Source: an uncultured Paludibacter sp.
Lineage (GTDB): Bacteria; Bacteroidota; Bacteroidia; Bacteroidales; Paludibacteraceae
Assembly: GCA_937927845.1 (NCBI GenBank)
Contig: CALFXE010000201.1
Span: forward strand, 1 to 36,203
Length of the DNA stretch: 36,203 nucleotides
Direction of reading: 5' to 3'
The notes under the pieces were generated by a model, which did not search any database, had not been told where the DNA came from, and was given only the letters and a program-made list of their open reading frames with translations. Below are positions 1 to 8,612 of the stretch, in pieces. The position numbers were made by a program, and so were the translations under genes. Position 1 is the first letter of the stretch. Each line of letters starts with the position of its first letter.

Positions 1-97
1 AATGTTTGTGAATATGCCGTAAAACCGAGTGAAAAAAGAAAAAGAAATAAAACGGTTTTCAGTTGTCTGTTAAAAGTTATGTGTTTCATAAAGAATA

Positions 98-138
98 TGA
101 TTAATGTGCTAATATGCTAATGTGATTAATGTGCTAAT
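98..138. repeat. Short direct repeat TGATTAATGTGCTAAT x2
   Basis: A 16-bp sequence, TGATTAATGTGCTAAT, occurs at 98-113 and again at 123-138, a 25-bp period with a shortened ATGCTAATG copy in between. It lies just beyond the end of the last PUL gene and its hairpin. The rest of 1-97 shows no gene. The repeat may be a simple-sequence expansion; no function is claimed. Confidence 0.7.
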
Positions 139-141
139 GGT

Positions 142-171
142 TCCCTGCCTTTCAGCCAAGAAAAGCAGGGA
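142..171 (-). terminator. Terminator-like hairpin after the last PUL gene
   Basis: TCCCTGC at 142-148 pairs with GCAGGGA at 165-171. The stem continues with four more pairs after one mismatch around the loop AGCCAA. It lies 15 bp past the stop codon of the minus-strand gene ending at 187. No strong U-run follows on that strand, so it may act as a 3' stabilizing stem rather than a classical intrinsic terminator. Confidence 0.6.
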
Positions 172-186
172 GAAAAATATTTCAGT

Positions 187-1803
187 TTATCGGTTCAACG
201 CTTTTACCGAGCGTGTTTTACCATCTTTGGAAACTGAATTGATGATGTAAGAACCTGCAGGAAGAGCGAATGTCTTCGAATCTTCCACTTCCGCTTTGTT
301 TACAAGTATACCAAGCATATTATAAATAGAAACAGTAGAAGTTTCATTTACAGTTACAATCAGTTTTTCATGATTAGTTCCCACTCTTAGTTCATATGAA
401 CCTGAAGAAGGGGCAATCTCCGAAGTACTAAAATCTTTAAACTCTTCGATTTTCATCACATTGATATGTGCCATGCCAAACTTGCGTGTAAGCGTAAGTT
501 TGATTTGTCCGTCTTCATCAGGTGTTATCACATCCGATACATAAATCATACGGTTGTTACCGTTCACTCCTGTACCGCCAACATGTTTACCGGTTGTTTG
601 ATGTGCAGCCGTATAGGTATTCTCTCCTTCGAGCGTGATAATACTCATACGGGCTGGATCGTCAGCGCGACTTCCGAATATATTAAAACGATAAGTATTC
701 TTCCTGTCTAAATTTTTGAAAAGCATAACAATGGGATTACCTTCGTCGGTAAACAGGTAGTCGTGCGTTGCTGTTGCGATGGCAAGGTCTCCCAAAAGCT
801 CGTCGCTTGGTGCGAGCAATCCGCCATTACGAACTCCGTTGAATTTGGCATTGCTGCTTGAAAGTTCAAATGCGTAAGCGGTTTCAGTATTTTCTGAAGT
901 TTTCAGTGTCATATTACCTGTACCGTCCGAAGTGCCATTGGTGGCACCATCTCCGTTGCTGTACACATTATTCCAATAATTACCGTTTTTATCCGGACTC
1001 ACTGTAAGCGCTCCGTCTAATCCGCTATTGTTCTTTCCAAAATCAATAAAGAATTTGTTATCTGCAACAGATGCTTCAGGCTGTTCCACTTCCTCTATCT
1101 TCATTGCACTGATATAGGCAAACTTACTTGATGATGATGCAATAAAGAACTCAAAATTGATTTTGCCCTCAGCATTTGGAACAACAGGAGCAGACACCAA
1201 TACGGTATTGTCGTTTGTATTGGAGATATTTGTACCAATACCTGCACCCGAGGTTTGCAGATAACCGTTCCATTTGTTGTCACCATAGATAAGGAACGTG
1301 CCGCCGCGAACATCATTCGTTTGACGCGCTCCGAAGATATGGAATTTATATGCTTTCGTATTATCTAAACCTTCAAAACGGAACCATCCCTGATTGCCGA
1401 TACCATCATCCAAAAAGAAATAATCGTTGGTGGCGGTGCCTACAGCCAAGTCGCCCAGCAAAGCAGCATCGGGTTCTGCCAAACCACCGTTTGCCTTACC
1501 ATTAGAATTGATCTTGGTCACCAATACGAACTTTACCGTAGTGGCTTCTCCCTGAGAATTGACCATGTCGAGTGTGGCACCTGCTGCCAATGCAGAAGGT
1601 GCACCTGACGGAGCTACAACATTATTCCAGATATTACCGTTAATATCTGCACCCGTTGTTTTATCTCCCCAAGTGCTGGCATCCTGACCAAAATCAATGA
1701 AGAATGTCTGTGCATCAATATCTTCACCTTTGGCTATTGCCTGTTGTCCGAATAAGAAAACAGACAAACAAGCTGATAAAAAATAAATTTTTAGTGTTTT
1801 CAT
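187..1803 (-). CDS. Secreted protein, two tandem IDFG/WNN beta-sandwich domains, T9SS sorting domain
   Basis: The 538-residue product starts with a signal peptide (MKTLKIYF..., ending near AIAKG). It then has two homologous domains of about 200 residues. Domain 1 (about 33-235) opens with FFIDFGQDASTWG and domain 2 (about 248-455) with KFFIDFGKNNSGLDG. Each has a following NGN-WNNV motif and a later (F)NIFGSR/FHIFGAR motif. The pattern resembles malectin- or CBM-like jelly rolls appended to secreted esterases and glycosidases (inference). Residues about 465-538 form a T9SS type A-like C-terminal domain (VSIYNMLG, LPAGSYII, ending KALNR). No catalytic motif is visible. It is the last PUL gene, with its own candidate promoter at 1904-1911. 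The role is probably surface carbohydrate binding; the family is not recognised with certainty. Confidence 0.8.
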   Translation of the reverse strand: MKTLKIYFLSACLSVFLFGQQAIAKGEDIDAQTFFIDFGQDASTWGDKTTGADINGNIWNNVVAPSGAPSALAAGATLDMVNSQGEATTVKFVLVTKINSNGKANGGLAEPDAALLGDLAVGTATNDYFFLDDGIGNQGWFRFEGLDNTKAYKFHIFGARQTNDVRGGTFLIYGDNKWNGYLQTSGAGIGTNISNTNDNTVLVSAPVVPNAEGKINFEFFIASSSSKFAYISAMKIEEVEQPEASVADNKFFIDFGKNNSGLDGALTVSPDKNGNYWNNVYSNGDGATNGTSDGTGNMTLKTSENTETAYAFELSSSNAKFNGVRNGGLLAPSDELLGDLAIATATHDYLFTDEGNPIVMLFKNLDRKNTYRFNIFGSRADDPARMSIITLEGENTYTAAHQTTGKHVGGTGVNGNNRMIYVSDVITPDEDGQIKLTLTRKFGMAHINVMKIEEFKDFSTSEIAPSSGSYELRVGTNHEKLIVTVNETSTVSIYNMLGILVNKAEVEDSKTFALPAGSYIINSVSKDGKTRSVKALNR

Positions 1804-1847
1804 AAAGCTTTTTTATTAATTGGTAAATAATAAACATCTATCTAAAA

Positions 1848-1875
1848 GTAGAGATGTGGGTTAGCACATCTCTAC
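1848..1875 (-). promoter_or_regulatory. Perfect 11-bp hairpin in the leader of the 187-1803 gene
   Basis: GTAGAGATGTG (1848-1858) pairs perfectly with CACATCTCTAC (1865-1875) around a 6-nt loop. On the minus strand the stem is followed by TTTTAGATAG, and the ATG at 1803 lies 45 nt downstream. It sits between the -7 element at 1904-1911 and the start codon, so it would be transcribed as a 5' leader. It could be an attenuator, an mRNA-stabilizing stem, or part of a tandem terminator for the upstream gene. Confidence 0.6.
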
Positions 1876-1903
1876 AGATAAATAAATTATGAATAAACGC
1901 AAG

Positions 1904-1911
1904 CAAAGATA
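1904..1911 (-). promoter_or_regulatory. Bacteroidota-type -7 element TATCTTTG
   Basis: The minus strand reads TATCTTTG, an exact match to the TAnnTTTG -7 consensus of the primary sigma factor in this phylum. No convincing -33 TTTG is found 19-21 nt upstream. It lies downstream of the terminator hairpin at 1936-1971 and about 100 nt before the ATG at 1803, which fits separate transcription of the last gene. Confidence 0.45.
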
Positions 1912-1935
1912 ATATAAAATAATAAATCTGTATTA

Positions 1936-1971
1936 TTTTCCCTATCTCTCATTACAAAAAGATAGGGAAAA
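1936..1971 (-). terminator. Intrinsic terminator-like hairpin after the multi-CBM gene
   Basis: TTTTCCCTATCT (1936-1947) pairs with AGATAGGGAAAA (1960-1971), a perfect 12-bp stem with a 12-nt loop. It lies 31 nt past the stop codon of the gene ending at 2003 and carries the A/U-flanked stem of an intrinsic terminator that could work in both directions. Confidence 0.7.
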
Positions 1972-2002
1972 GTTAGAGCATATTCATTTTATGCTGAATC
2001 AA

Positions 2003-4654
2003 TTATCTACTGATAACTTTTACAGTTTCAATCTGTCCTTTTGCTGAATGCGACTTAACAATGTAAGTACCTGCCGGCAATTGAACTGATTTGTTATTTT
2101 CTACAGTGAAACGATATACCTGTGCCCCAACAACATTGTAGATAGTAACCTGAGAAGGAGTTGCAACATTGATTGTAAGAGTATTACTATTAGTTCTGAC
2201 ATCAATATTTCTCACTTCTTTTGTATTTGATTCAATACCTGTAAAGAAATCATCAGGATTAAATGTACCTGAATTATCTAACATAATATATTCTACCTCA
2301 ACATCTGAACTGGATGCACCTGTCGATTTACCAAATGCTAAATATGAAATTCCATCTGCTTCTGGAACAGGAACATAAACATCTTCTTCATACAAGAATA
2401 AATCATCCAAATAGAAGTTAAACCAACCATTAAACTCAGTAAACATACACAAGGTATGATTTGCAAATGTTGTGGTAAATGTAATGGATTGACGTGTCCA
2501 GTTAATATACTTGGTCGAAAGTTCTTCGTCCCACAAGCGTACATCGCCATTGGCTACAACCAATTTGCCTTTGTCGTTGTAGTTTGCCGCTTTCAGCCAG
2601 AATACAAACGTATAAGTTTTGTTCGGTTCTAATTCTTTCTTAAAGTCTATATTTACTCCGAATGATACCGGATACTGATCCCCAGAGAGTCCTTCAAATT
2701 CCCGCGCTTGACCCCAGTTGTCAAGGTAAGAGAAACGAAGTGCTTTAGTACCGCTGTGTGCCCAGTTTCTTCCTGTATCAATATGTTTTTGTTTGTCTTG
2801 TAATCTCACAACGCTTTTCCACACATTGCTATAAGCGACAGGATAATTATGGTCATTATCTGCATTTGTAGAAGCTAAAGCCCAAGTATAAGGCTGACCG
2901 TCATTACCTAAGGTTTCATCTTCAAAGTCGCCGTTGGCTATCAAGTTGGTTTTGCCTGCAATTTGCGGATCAACCGGAGTACCTTCGGGTATTTCGTAAA
3001 GCACCAAATCGTCAAGGTAGAGATTCCACCAATTTCCATGATCAGCAGCAGTAGTGTAGAGGTGTACTGTTTTGTTTTCTTCAGTAGCCGTAAACACCAA
3101 ATCACAGTTTGTCCACTGGTTATTTCTTCCCATCAATTCGTGGCTCCAAATTAGCTCCTCGCCTACTCTTACTTTTAACCAACCCCAATCGGGCCATTTC
3201 GGACTGCGGTGCCAGAAATTAAAACGATAGGTTTTGCCGGCTTCTAACTCTACGCCAAAATCGAAGTTGTTTCCATTGTTGCCTTGTGTCGTAAAACGCA
3301 AAGAGCCATCACCGCTGCGCGCGAAATCAGTTACTTCGTCATCCGGTTTATCGTTTCGTTGGATTCGGACTGTATTGGAGTTCCAAAGAGCATTTGCCGC
3401 AAATGGCAAGTTTTCATTTTTATTATCCAAATTGCTTAATGCCCATGTATAAGGTGTTCCATCATTATTCATTTCCCAATCTTCAAAACCGCCGTTTTGG
3501 ATAAGATTTACGTAGCCATCGTGGAAAGGTATAGGAGCGAAACCATGTGCTACATTAGCACTACCTACCTGTAAATCAGTTTTTTCACGCAGATAAATAT
3601 TGTCTATTAACACTTTTGACGTAGTTTTACTACCTTCTCTATTCCAAGATGGGAAATCGAAACGAACAGTTTTTATGTCACTGTTATCATTCTTATTAAA
3701 CACTTCTGTACCTGTTTTCCAGCTTAGAGGTTCAAAAGGATTAACCCACCAACGTACATTAGGGTCATTTTGTGTAACAGTATCATCTCTCACCGAGCCT
3801 GGTTGTGTATTCCAATATATACCCAAATCACGCCACGCCCATTCATTATCATAAACAGCACGGCGACGAGACATGGAAAATTCATAATCCGTATTGGGCT
3901 TAACTGGAAAATCACGTGTAGTCATACCCTCTTTAGGACTCGTATTGGTAGTCTTTCCTTCACTATTAATCAACAGAGAAGACTGTCCTGCATAGGCACG
4001 TGTAGCAGAATGAATTGACAGGCTCCCATTTCGAGTAATGAAATCAGGAAATTCTTCATCTTCAAAACCTCCGTTTTCAATGATATTATCGAATTGGAAC
4101 TTGGTAGCAGGGAATGAACCAAGTGAAACTTCATCCCGGAACACTTCAATCGCACCATCAGCCGGATTAGCAGTTAAACGATATGTATGAAATGCATCGT
4201 CATTTACTAAAGCATCAGCAATCACATTTGTTGCAGCAAAGGGATTTGTTTGTTCGGTAACAGCATCTTTTAAAATACCGATGCGGAAACCTTTACCATT
4301 CTTATCAAAACCTTGTATATTAAATGCAGCTGTTTTATCTGCATCAATTACTTTGGCTTTAAACACGATGGTAAATCCTACATTTAGGTCGAACTCTAAA
4401 TCAGTCTTTCTCCATCCAATTTGTGAAAACTGATCTACATCATTTACTGATGTGAATTTCAATACACCATCAGCGGTTGACACTGTCACAGGAGCAGCTA
4501 CATCATTAATTGTAGCATCAAGTTTCATTTCAGTCCAACCTTGTTCAGTTGGAACAGACTCACCCGAAAATACAGTCACGGTCGACTGTGCATTAATCTG
4601 CCATCCTAATAGGATAAATGCAGAAATGATCAAAATTGTACTAATTTTTTTCAT
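2003..4654 (-). CDS. Secreted ConA-like lectin with inserted CBM4/9-like modules, T9SS cargo
   Basis: The 883-residue product has a signal peptide ending near INAQS. Residues about 25-190 look like the first part of a concanavalin A/LamG-like sandwich (GWTEMKLDA, FTIVFKAKV, EVFRDEVSLGSFP). Three CBM4/9- or CenC-like modules follow, each opening with an NGxFED motif near residues 193, 385 and 575. The last lectin strands then appear at about 768-795 (YLAFGKS, VEVEYIMLDNSG), so the modules seem to sit in a loop of the lectin fold. Residues about 805-883 are a T9SS C-terminal domain (VTIYNVVG, LPAGTYIVKS, KVISR). No glycosidase active site is seen. It is 58 bp downstream of GH43, probably co-transcribed, and likely binds glycan at the cell surface. 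Its N-terminal architecture is shared with the 8613-13934 protein. Confidence 0.82.
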   Translation of the reverse strand: MKKISTILIISAFILLGWQINAQSTVTVFSGESVPTEQGWTEMKLDATINDVAAPVTVSTADGVLKFTSVNDVDQFSQIGWRKTDLEFDLNVGFTIVFKAKVIDADKTAAFNIQGFDKNGKGFRIGILKDAVTEQTNPFAATNVIADALVNDDAFHTYRLTANPADGAIEVFRDEVSLGSFPATKFQFDNIIENGGFEDEEFPDFITRNGSLSIHSATRAYAGQSSLLINSEGKTTNTSPKEGMTTRDFPVKPNTDYEFSMSRRRAVYDNEWAWRDLGIYWNTQPGSVRDDTVTQNDPNVRWWVNPFEPLSWKTGTEVFNKNDNSDIKTVRFDFPSWNREGSKTTSKVLIDNIYLREKTDLQVGSANVAHGFAPIPFHDGYVNLIQNGGFEDWEMNNDGTPYTWALSNLDNKNENLPFAANALWNSNTVRIQRNDKPDDEVTDFARSGDGSLRFTTQGNNGNNFDFGVELEAGKTYRFNFWHRSPKWPDWGWLKVRVGEELIWSHELMGRNNQWTNCDLVFTATEENKTVHLYTTAADHGNWWNLYLDDLVLYEIPEGTPVDPQIAGKTNLIANGDFEDETLGNDGQPYTWALASTNADNDHNYPVAYSNVWKSVVRLQDKQKHIDTGRNWAHSGTKALRFSYLDNWGQAREFEGLSGDQYPVSFGVNIDFKKELEPNKTYTFVFWLKAANYNDKGKLVVANGDVRLWDEELSTKYINWTRQSITFTTTFANHTLCMFTEFNGWFNFYLDDLFLYEEDVYVPVPEADGISYLAFGKSTGASSSDVEVEYIMLDNSGTFNPDDFFTGIESNTKEVRNIDVRTNSNTLTINVATPSQVTIYNVVGAQVYRFTVENNKSVQLPAGTYIVKSHSAKGQIETVKVISR

Positions 4655-4712
4655 ATTTCAAATAAATTAAATTGGTTAATAAAATCAGAAAAATAAAATT
4701 ATTGTGTTAATA

Positions 4713-5933
4713 TTAGAAAATAATTTTTCGCAAAAAAGTGTCAGTAGGTGAATCCACCCTGACTATATACACACCCGAATCAAGATTTACCTCGAATTTG
4801 GATGTATTTCTAAATCCTTTAACTATACTCCCATCCATTCTAAAAATATTTACTGATGCTGATTCAAGAGAATCAAAAAATACTGTATTATTCTTTCCAA
4901 ATAAAATAGTATTCGAATTATCCGAAACATTGTTTACTGAAGTAGGATTAAAAAATGGCTTAGTAGAATTTATAGCCGGTACACCTCCATCAACATAGGG
5001 CCAATCATTAGAATCCCATTTAACCTGACTTAATAAGACAGTACGTCCGTTTTTTTCATTTTCAGCATCCCATCCATGATATAAAATCCAATCGTTTCCT
5101 CTGTCATCCTGCACTATTTCCGAGCAATGTCCCGTACCTTTAAAACGTGTGCTATTATTAACAACCGGAGTATAGTTATTTGACATCATAGAATTTCCTG
5201 CTTTATTTACATATGGACCTAAAATCGATTGAGATCTTCCGACAACCAATCTGTATGTACTATTAAGTCCTTCGCAACAAGAGCCGACAGAAGCAAAAAG
5301 GTAGTAATAATCACCTCGCTTATGTACATAAGTTGCCTCGAAAGCAGTGCCTGCTACTTGTATTTTGCCCGGATTAGCCGGATTTTTCAACTCTAAACCA
5401 TCTGAAGTTAATTCCACACAATATATCCCTCTAAAACTTCCCCAGAAAAGATAATGCTTGCCATCGTCTTCAATATAACATGGGTCGATAGAGTTTTGCA
5501 CGCCTATCTCATTGCTTCTGAACAACTTCCCTCTATCTCGGAAATTGTTGAAAGGATTTCTTGCGGTAGCTACACCTATACCGCAGGTTTGTTCGCCACC
5601 CCATACCGACATAGAGTAATACATAACATATTGTCCATCAATATAATTAATATCGGGAGCCCATATGCCTCCGTTTGGCTCAAAAGTCGGACGGGTAGAA
5701 TTTGTAAATACCGTACCTTGAAAAGTCCAGTTAACTAAATCATCCGACTTGTAAATAGGAGCATTACGAATATCTTCTGTTGCATATAAATAAAAACTTC
5801 CATCTTGCGCTTTTATAACAGTCGGATCAGGTGTGCTCTTTGCAATTACAGGATTTGTATATCCTCGACCTTGCGACAACACACTTGTGCAACTTATAAA
5901 ACACAAAACTGTATATATTAGAAATTTATTCAT
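4713..5933 (-). CDS. Glycoside hydrolase family 43 (arabinanase/arabinofuranosidase-like), secreted
   Basis: The 406-residue product has a signal peptide (ending near SVLSQ) followed by a five-bladed propeller of GH43 type. The three acidic residues are present: catalytic base D36 in STPDPTVI, pKa modulator D150 in NSIDPCY and general acid E199 in TAFEATYV. H269 in GTGHCSE matches the conserved core histidine. GIWAPDINYIDGQYVMYYS is typical of the endo-arabinanase/arabinofuranosidase/xylosidase group. The last 70 residues look like a divergent T9SS tail (VNIFRMDG, LDSGVYIVRV, ending KIIF). The start lies 20 bp after the GH2 stop, so the two are co-transcribed. Exact specificity is not determinable; alpha-L-arabinose release from arabinan or arabinogalactan side chains is the best guess. 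Confidence 0.9.
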   Translation of the reverse strand: MNKFLIYTVLCFISCTSVLSQGRGYTNPVIAKSTPDPTVIKAQDGSFYLYATEDIRNAPIYKSDDLVNWTFQGTVFTNSTRPTFEPNGGIWAPDINYIDGQYVMYYSMSVWGGEQTCGIGVATARNPFNNFRDRGKLFRSNEIGVQNSIDPCYIEDDGKHYLFWGSFRGIYCVELTSDGLELKNPANPGKIQVAGTAFEATYVHKRGDYYYLFASVGSCCEGLNSTYRLVVGRSQSILGPYVNKAGNSMMSNNYTPVVNNSTRFKGTGHCSEIVQDDRGNDWILYHGWDAENEKNGRTVLLSQVKWDSNDWPYVDGGVPAINSTKPFFNPTSVNNVSDNSNTILFGKNNTVFFDSLESASVNIFRMDGSIVKGFRNTSKFEVNLDSGVYIVRVDSPTDTFLRKIIF

Positions 5934-5953
5934 TTATTTATATCATTTGTAAT

Positions 5954-8515
5954 TTACTCTTTGATAAACGCTAATGCATTTATTGAATCTACTTGCCTTA
6001 TTCTTAAAAAATATATTCCTGACGATAAATCTGATACATCTATTTTATAATCTGAGTGTTGAATAGATTTTACCTTGTTACCAAGTAAATTATAAACCCC
6101 CTCAACTAAATCACTTTCTTGTTTTTCAATATTTAATACGTTTTTTACCGGATTTGGATAAATGCGACATGCTTTTTTTTTTACACTCTCTATTCCCGAC
6201 TGGTTATTATCAAGAATTTTAGCATAGACACCAACATCGATATATTGACCACCCATAGTCTGTTTACAATATACAGCCAAAGTATTTTCGCCTCCCAACA
6301 CCAAAGCATTCTGGGCTGCCTGTGTTACATCAAAGAAATTATAATCACCTAAATAGCCTGATAAATCAAGAGCTAATACGCCGTTTATATAGATTTTACA
6401 ATCTTCGTCGTGATGCACTCGCAACACAAGTTTTCCATTTTCGAGTGCATCGGCAGGTGCTGTAAACTTACGACGCAACCATATGTTATTTGTGTCCCAA
6501 ACAGTACCAATTCTGGCACCCGGTGTTTTATCCGTACCAAATCCACCTTCACCAGTTTTCCACGATGAATCATCAAAATCTGTTTTATACCAACTCAACG
6601 AAGGAATTGGTGTTGAAGTGGTGTATTTCCATACCTGTTTAGTATCTTCAGAGGTAATAGCAATGTCGTTATAAAAATCATTATCATGAATAATCCTTTG
6701 ATTTACTGCATAATAATCTGCAAAATTTCCTTTTTCGACTTTTCTATCATAAGTAAGAAAACCATTTAACTCCATTTCCACATCAGTGGTCTCCGTATAT
6801 ACCGCACCGCTTAATCCTTTATTACTTTTGAAATAAACAAGCATATCACCATATCTTGAATAGCGTTCTAATAACAAGGCATGAGTAGGTACAGTTTCGT
6901 AAGGATTACCTTCCTGCCATATATGTCCTTTCTCATAATAACCGATACCGCCATATTCTCCACACACGAGAATTTGTGAGTTAGTCTCATTGGGTTTTGG
7001 TGCTACAGGAGGCGGATAGTTATGATAATCACGAATATCGTTATTTGCAATTGTTCCATAGCGCGAATCACCACCACTATTTATGTTCACTAATCTTGTG
7101 TTATCTAAATTTTTTACAAAAGAAGATAAATCAGCTTCGTTATGTGAACCTTGAAACTCATTAAAGGGCACCCATACAACTATGGATGGTGAGTTCCAAT
7201 GTGTTCTTATCATACGTTCCATTTCATTTTTGAAGGCATTTCTCTCTTGTGGCGGAACAGGTCTAAGATTAGTATTGATATAAGAATTCATCGAAGGCAT
7301 ATCCTGCCAAACCATTATTCCTAATTTATCACACCAATAATACCAGCGTTGTGGCTCAACTTTGATGTGTTTGCGTATCATATTGAATCCAAGCTCTTTG
7401 GTTTTTACAATGTCGAATTTGAGTGCCTCATCTGTCGGAGCAGTATAAATACCATCAGGCCAAAAGCCTTGATCAAGCGGTCCCATATGGAAAAGGAACT
7501 CATTGTTAAGCATCATTTTGGGGTATCCGTCAACCATTGCTTTAGATATCTTTCTCATACCAAAATAGGTTGAAACGGAATCTACCACCTGATTTTCATT
7601 CATAAGAGAAACTGTCATATCATATAAGAACGGACTATCAGGAGACCAAAGTTTCAGTGGTTGTGGGATATTTATCGTAACACCTGTACTGGCTCCTGAA
7701 ACTGTTTTAAGCTCATTAACGATTTCAACACCATCAGCATATATTTTAAATTGATAAGTAGTACCACGTGTACCTGCTATAAACTGTAATGTTCCTGCAT
7801 CAATATCAGGTATCATACGAAAATCGGATATATAGGATGTAGGTACAGGTTCAAGCCACACAGTTTGCCAAATACCTGTAGTAGAAGTATACATAATACC
7901 ACCGGGATAGAGAGTTTGCTTCCCACGAGGATAACCCTTGGCATCAGTTTCATCTGTTACACGAACTGCGATTTGCTGTTCTCCTGAGCCTGTAATATAA
8001 TTAGTTATGTCGAAATAGAAAGGATCGTAGCCACCTTGATGTTTCCCGACACTATTTCCGTTGATAAACACTTCACTGAAATAATCCACAGCTCCGAAAT
8101 GAAGCAGCACTTTTTGTCCACTCCAACTTTGAGGGACAGTAAAAGTTTTACGATACCAAATATGTTCATGATGTTCCATGATTCCTGACAAAGCTGATTC
8201 TACAGGGAAAGGAACTAATATCTCTCTATTGAAACCTTCTGTAGGTAATGACTGTTCCGCACCGGTAGCAGGTTGAAACTGCCAGATACCATTTAAATTC
8301 AACCACTGTTCGCGTACCATTTGCGGACGTGGATATTCAGCATGTATAGGATCGGTAGCTTTCAACTGCTCCCCCCATGTAGTCATCAATTTTGCTGTCT
8401 TCTTTTGATATGGCGTAACAGAGTTAGATTTTGTTTTTGAATAAACTGATAGCGATAAAGAAAATACAATGCAAATTAGCGTGAGTACTCTCATTGTCGT
8501 TGTTTTAAAATTCAT
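5954..8515 (-). CDS. Glycoside hydrolase family 2 enzyme with extra beta-sandwich, T9SS cargo
   Basis: The 853-residue product has an N-terminal signal sequence; Met8 is an alternative start that gives a cleaner signal. GH2 domains run in order. The sugar-binding sandwich contains YPRPQMVREQW, PFPVESALSG and FINGNSVGKHQGGYDPF. An Ig-like domain and a TIM barrel follow. Acid/base E453 lies in WVPFNEFQG and nucleophile E520 in VCGEYGG, so it should be active. Residues about 627-763 are an added galactose-binding-like sandwich (FDDSSW, LRRKF, HHDEDCKIYINGV) also found in three neighbours. The C-terminus is a T9SS type A domain (RIYPNPVKNVLNIE). Candidate activities are beta-galactosidase, beta-glucuronidase or beta-mannosidase. 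It lies 97 bp after the giant GH2 homologue and 20 bp before GH43. Confidence 0.9.
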   Translation of the reverse strand: MNFKTTTMRVLTLICIVFSLSLSVYSKTKSNSVTPYQKKTAKLMTTWGEQLKATDPIHAEYPRPQMVREQWLNLNGIWQFQPATGAEQSLPTEGFNREILVPFPVESALSGIMEHHEHIWYRKTFTVPQSWSGQKVLLHFGAVDYFSEVFINGNSVGKHQGGYDPFYFDITNYITGSGEQQIAVRVTDETDAKGYPRGKQTLYPGGIMYTSTTGIWQTVWLEPVPTSYISDFRMIPDIDAGTLQFIAGTRGTTYQFKIYADGVEIVNELKTVSGASTGVTINIPQPLKLWSPDSPFLYDMTVSLMNENQVVDSVSTYFGMRKISKAMVDGYPKMMLNNEFLFHMGPLDQGFWPDGIYTAPTDEALKFDIVKTKELGFNMIRKHIKVEPQRWYYWCDKLGIMVWQDMPSMNSYINTNLRPVPPQERNAFKNEMERMIRTHWNSPSIVVWVPFNEFQGSHNEADLSSFVKNLDNTRLVNINSGGDSRYGTIANNDIRDYHNYPPPVAPKPNETNSQILVCGEYGGIGYYEKGHIWQEGNPYETVPTHALLLERYSRYGDMLVYFKSNKGLSGAVYTETTDVEMELNGFLTYDRKVEKGNFADYYAVNQRIIHDNDFYNDIAITSEDTKQVWKYTTSTPIPSLSWYKTDFDDSSWKTGEGGFGTDKTPGARIGTVWDTNNIWLRRKFTAPADALENGKLVLRVHHDEDCKIYINGVLALDLSGYLGDYNFFDVTQAAQNALVLGGENTLAVYCKQTMGGQYIDVGVYAKILDNNQSGIESVKKKACRIYPNPVKNVLNIEKQESDLVEGVYNLLGNKVKSIQHSDYKIDVSDLSSGIYFLRIRQVDSINALAFIKE

Positions 8516-8555
8516 GCTTATTTGTTTAAAATGGATTAATAATTATTTAATTTGT

Positions 8556-8585
8556 TCCCTGAGTTTCGATCAAGAAACTCAGGGA
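8556..8585 (-). terminator. Perfect 12-bp hairpin between the two GH2 genes
   Basis: TCCCTGAGTTTC (8556-8567) pairs exactly with GAAACTCAGGGA (8574-8585) around GATCAA. On the minus strand it lies 27 nt after the stop of the 8613-13934 gene and is followed by an A/T-rich stretch without a long U-run. It may partly terminate the SusCD transcript or define an mRNA processing end inside the operon. Confidence 0.65.
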
Positions 8586-8612
8586 TGAAGATTGATAATT
8601 GTTAACTAAACA

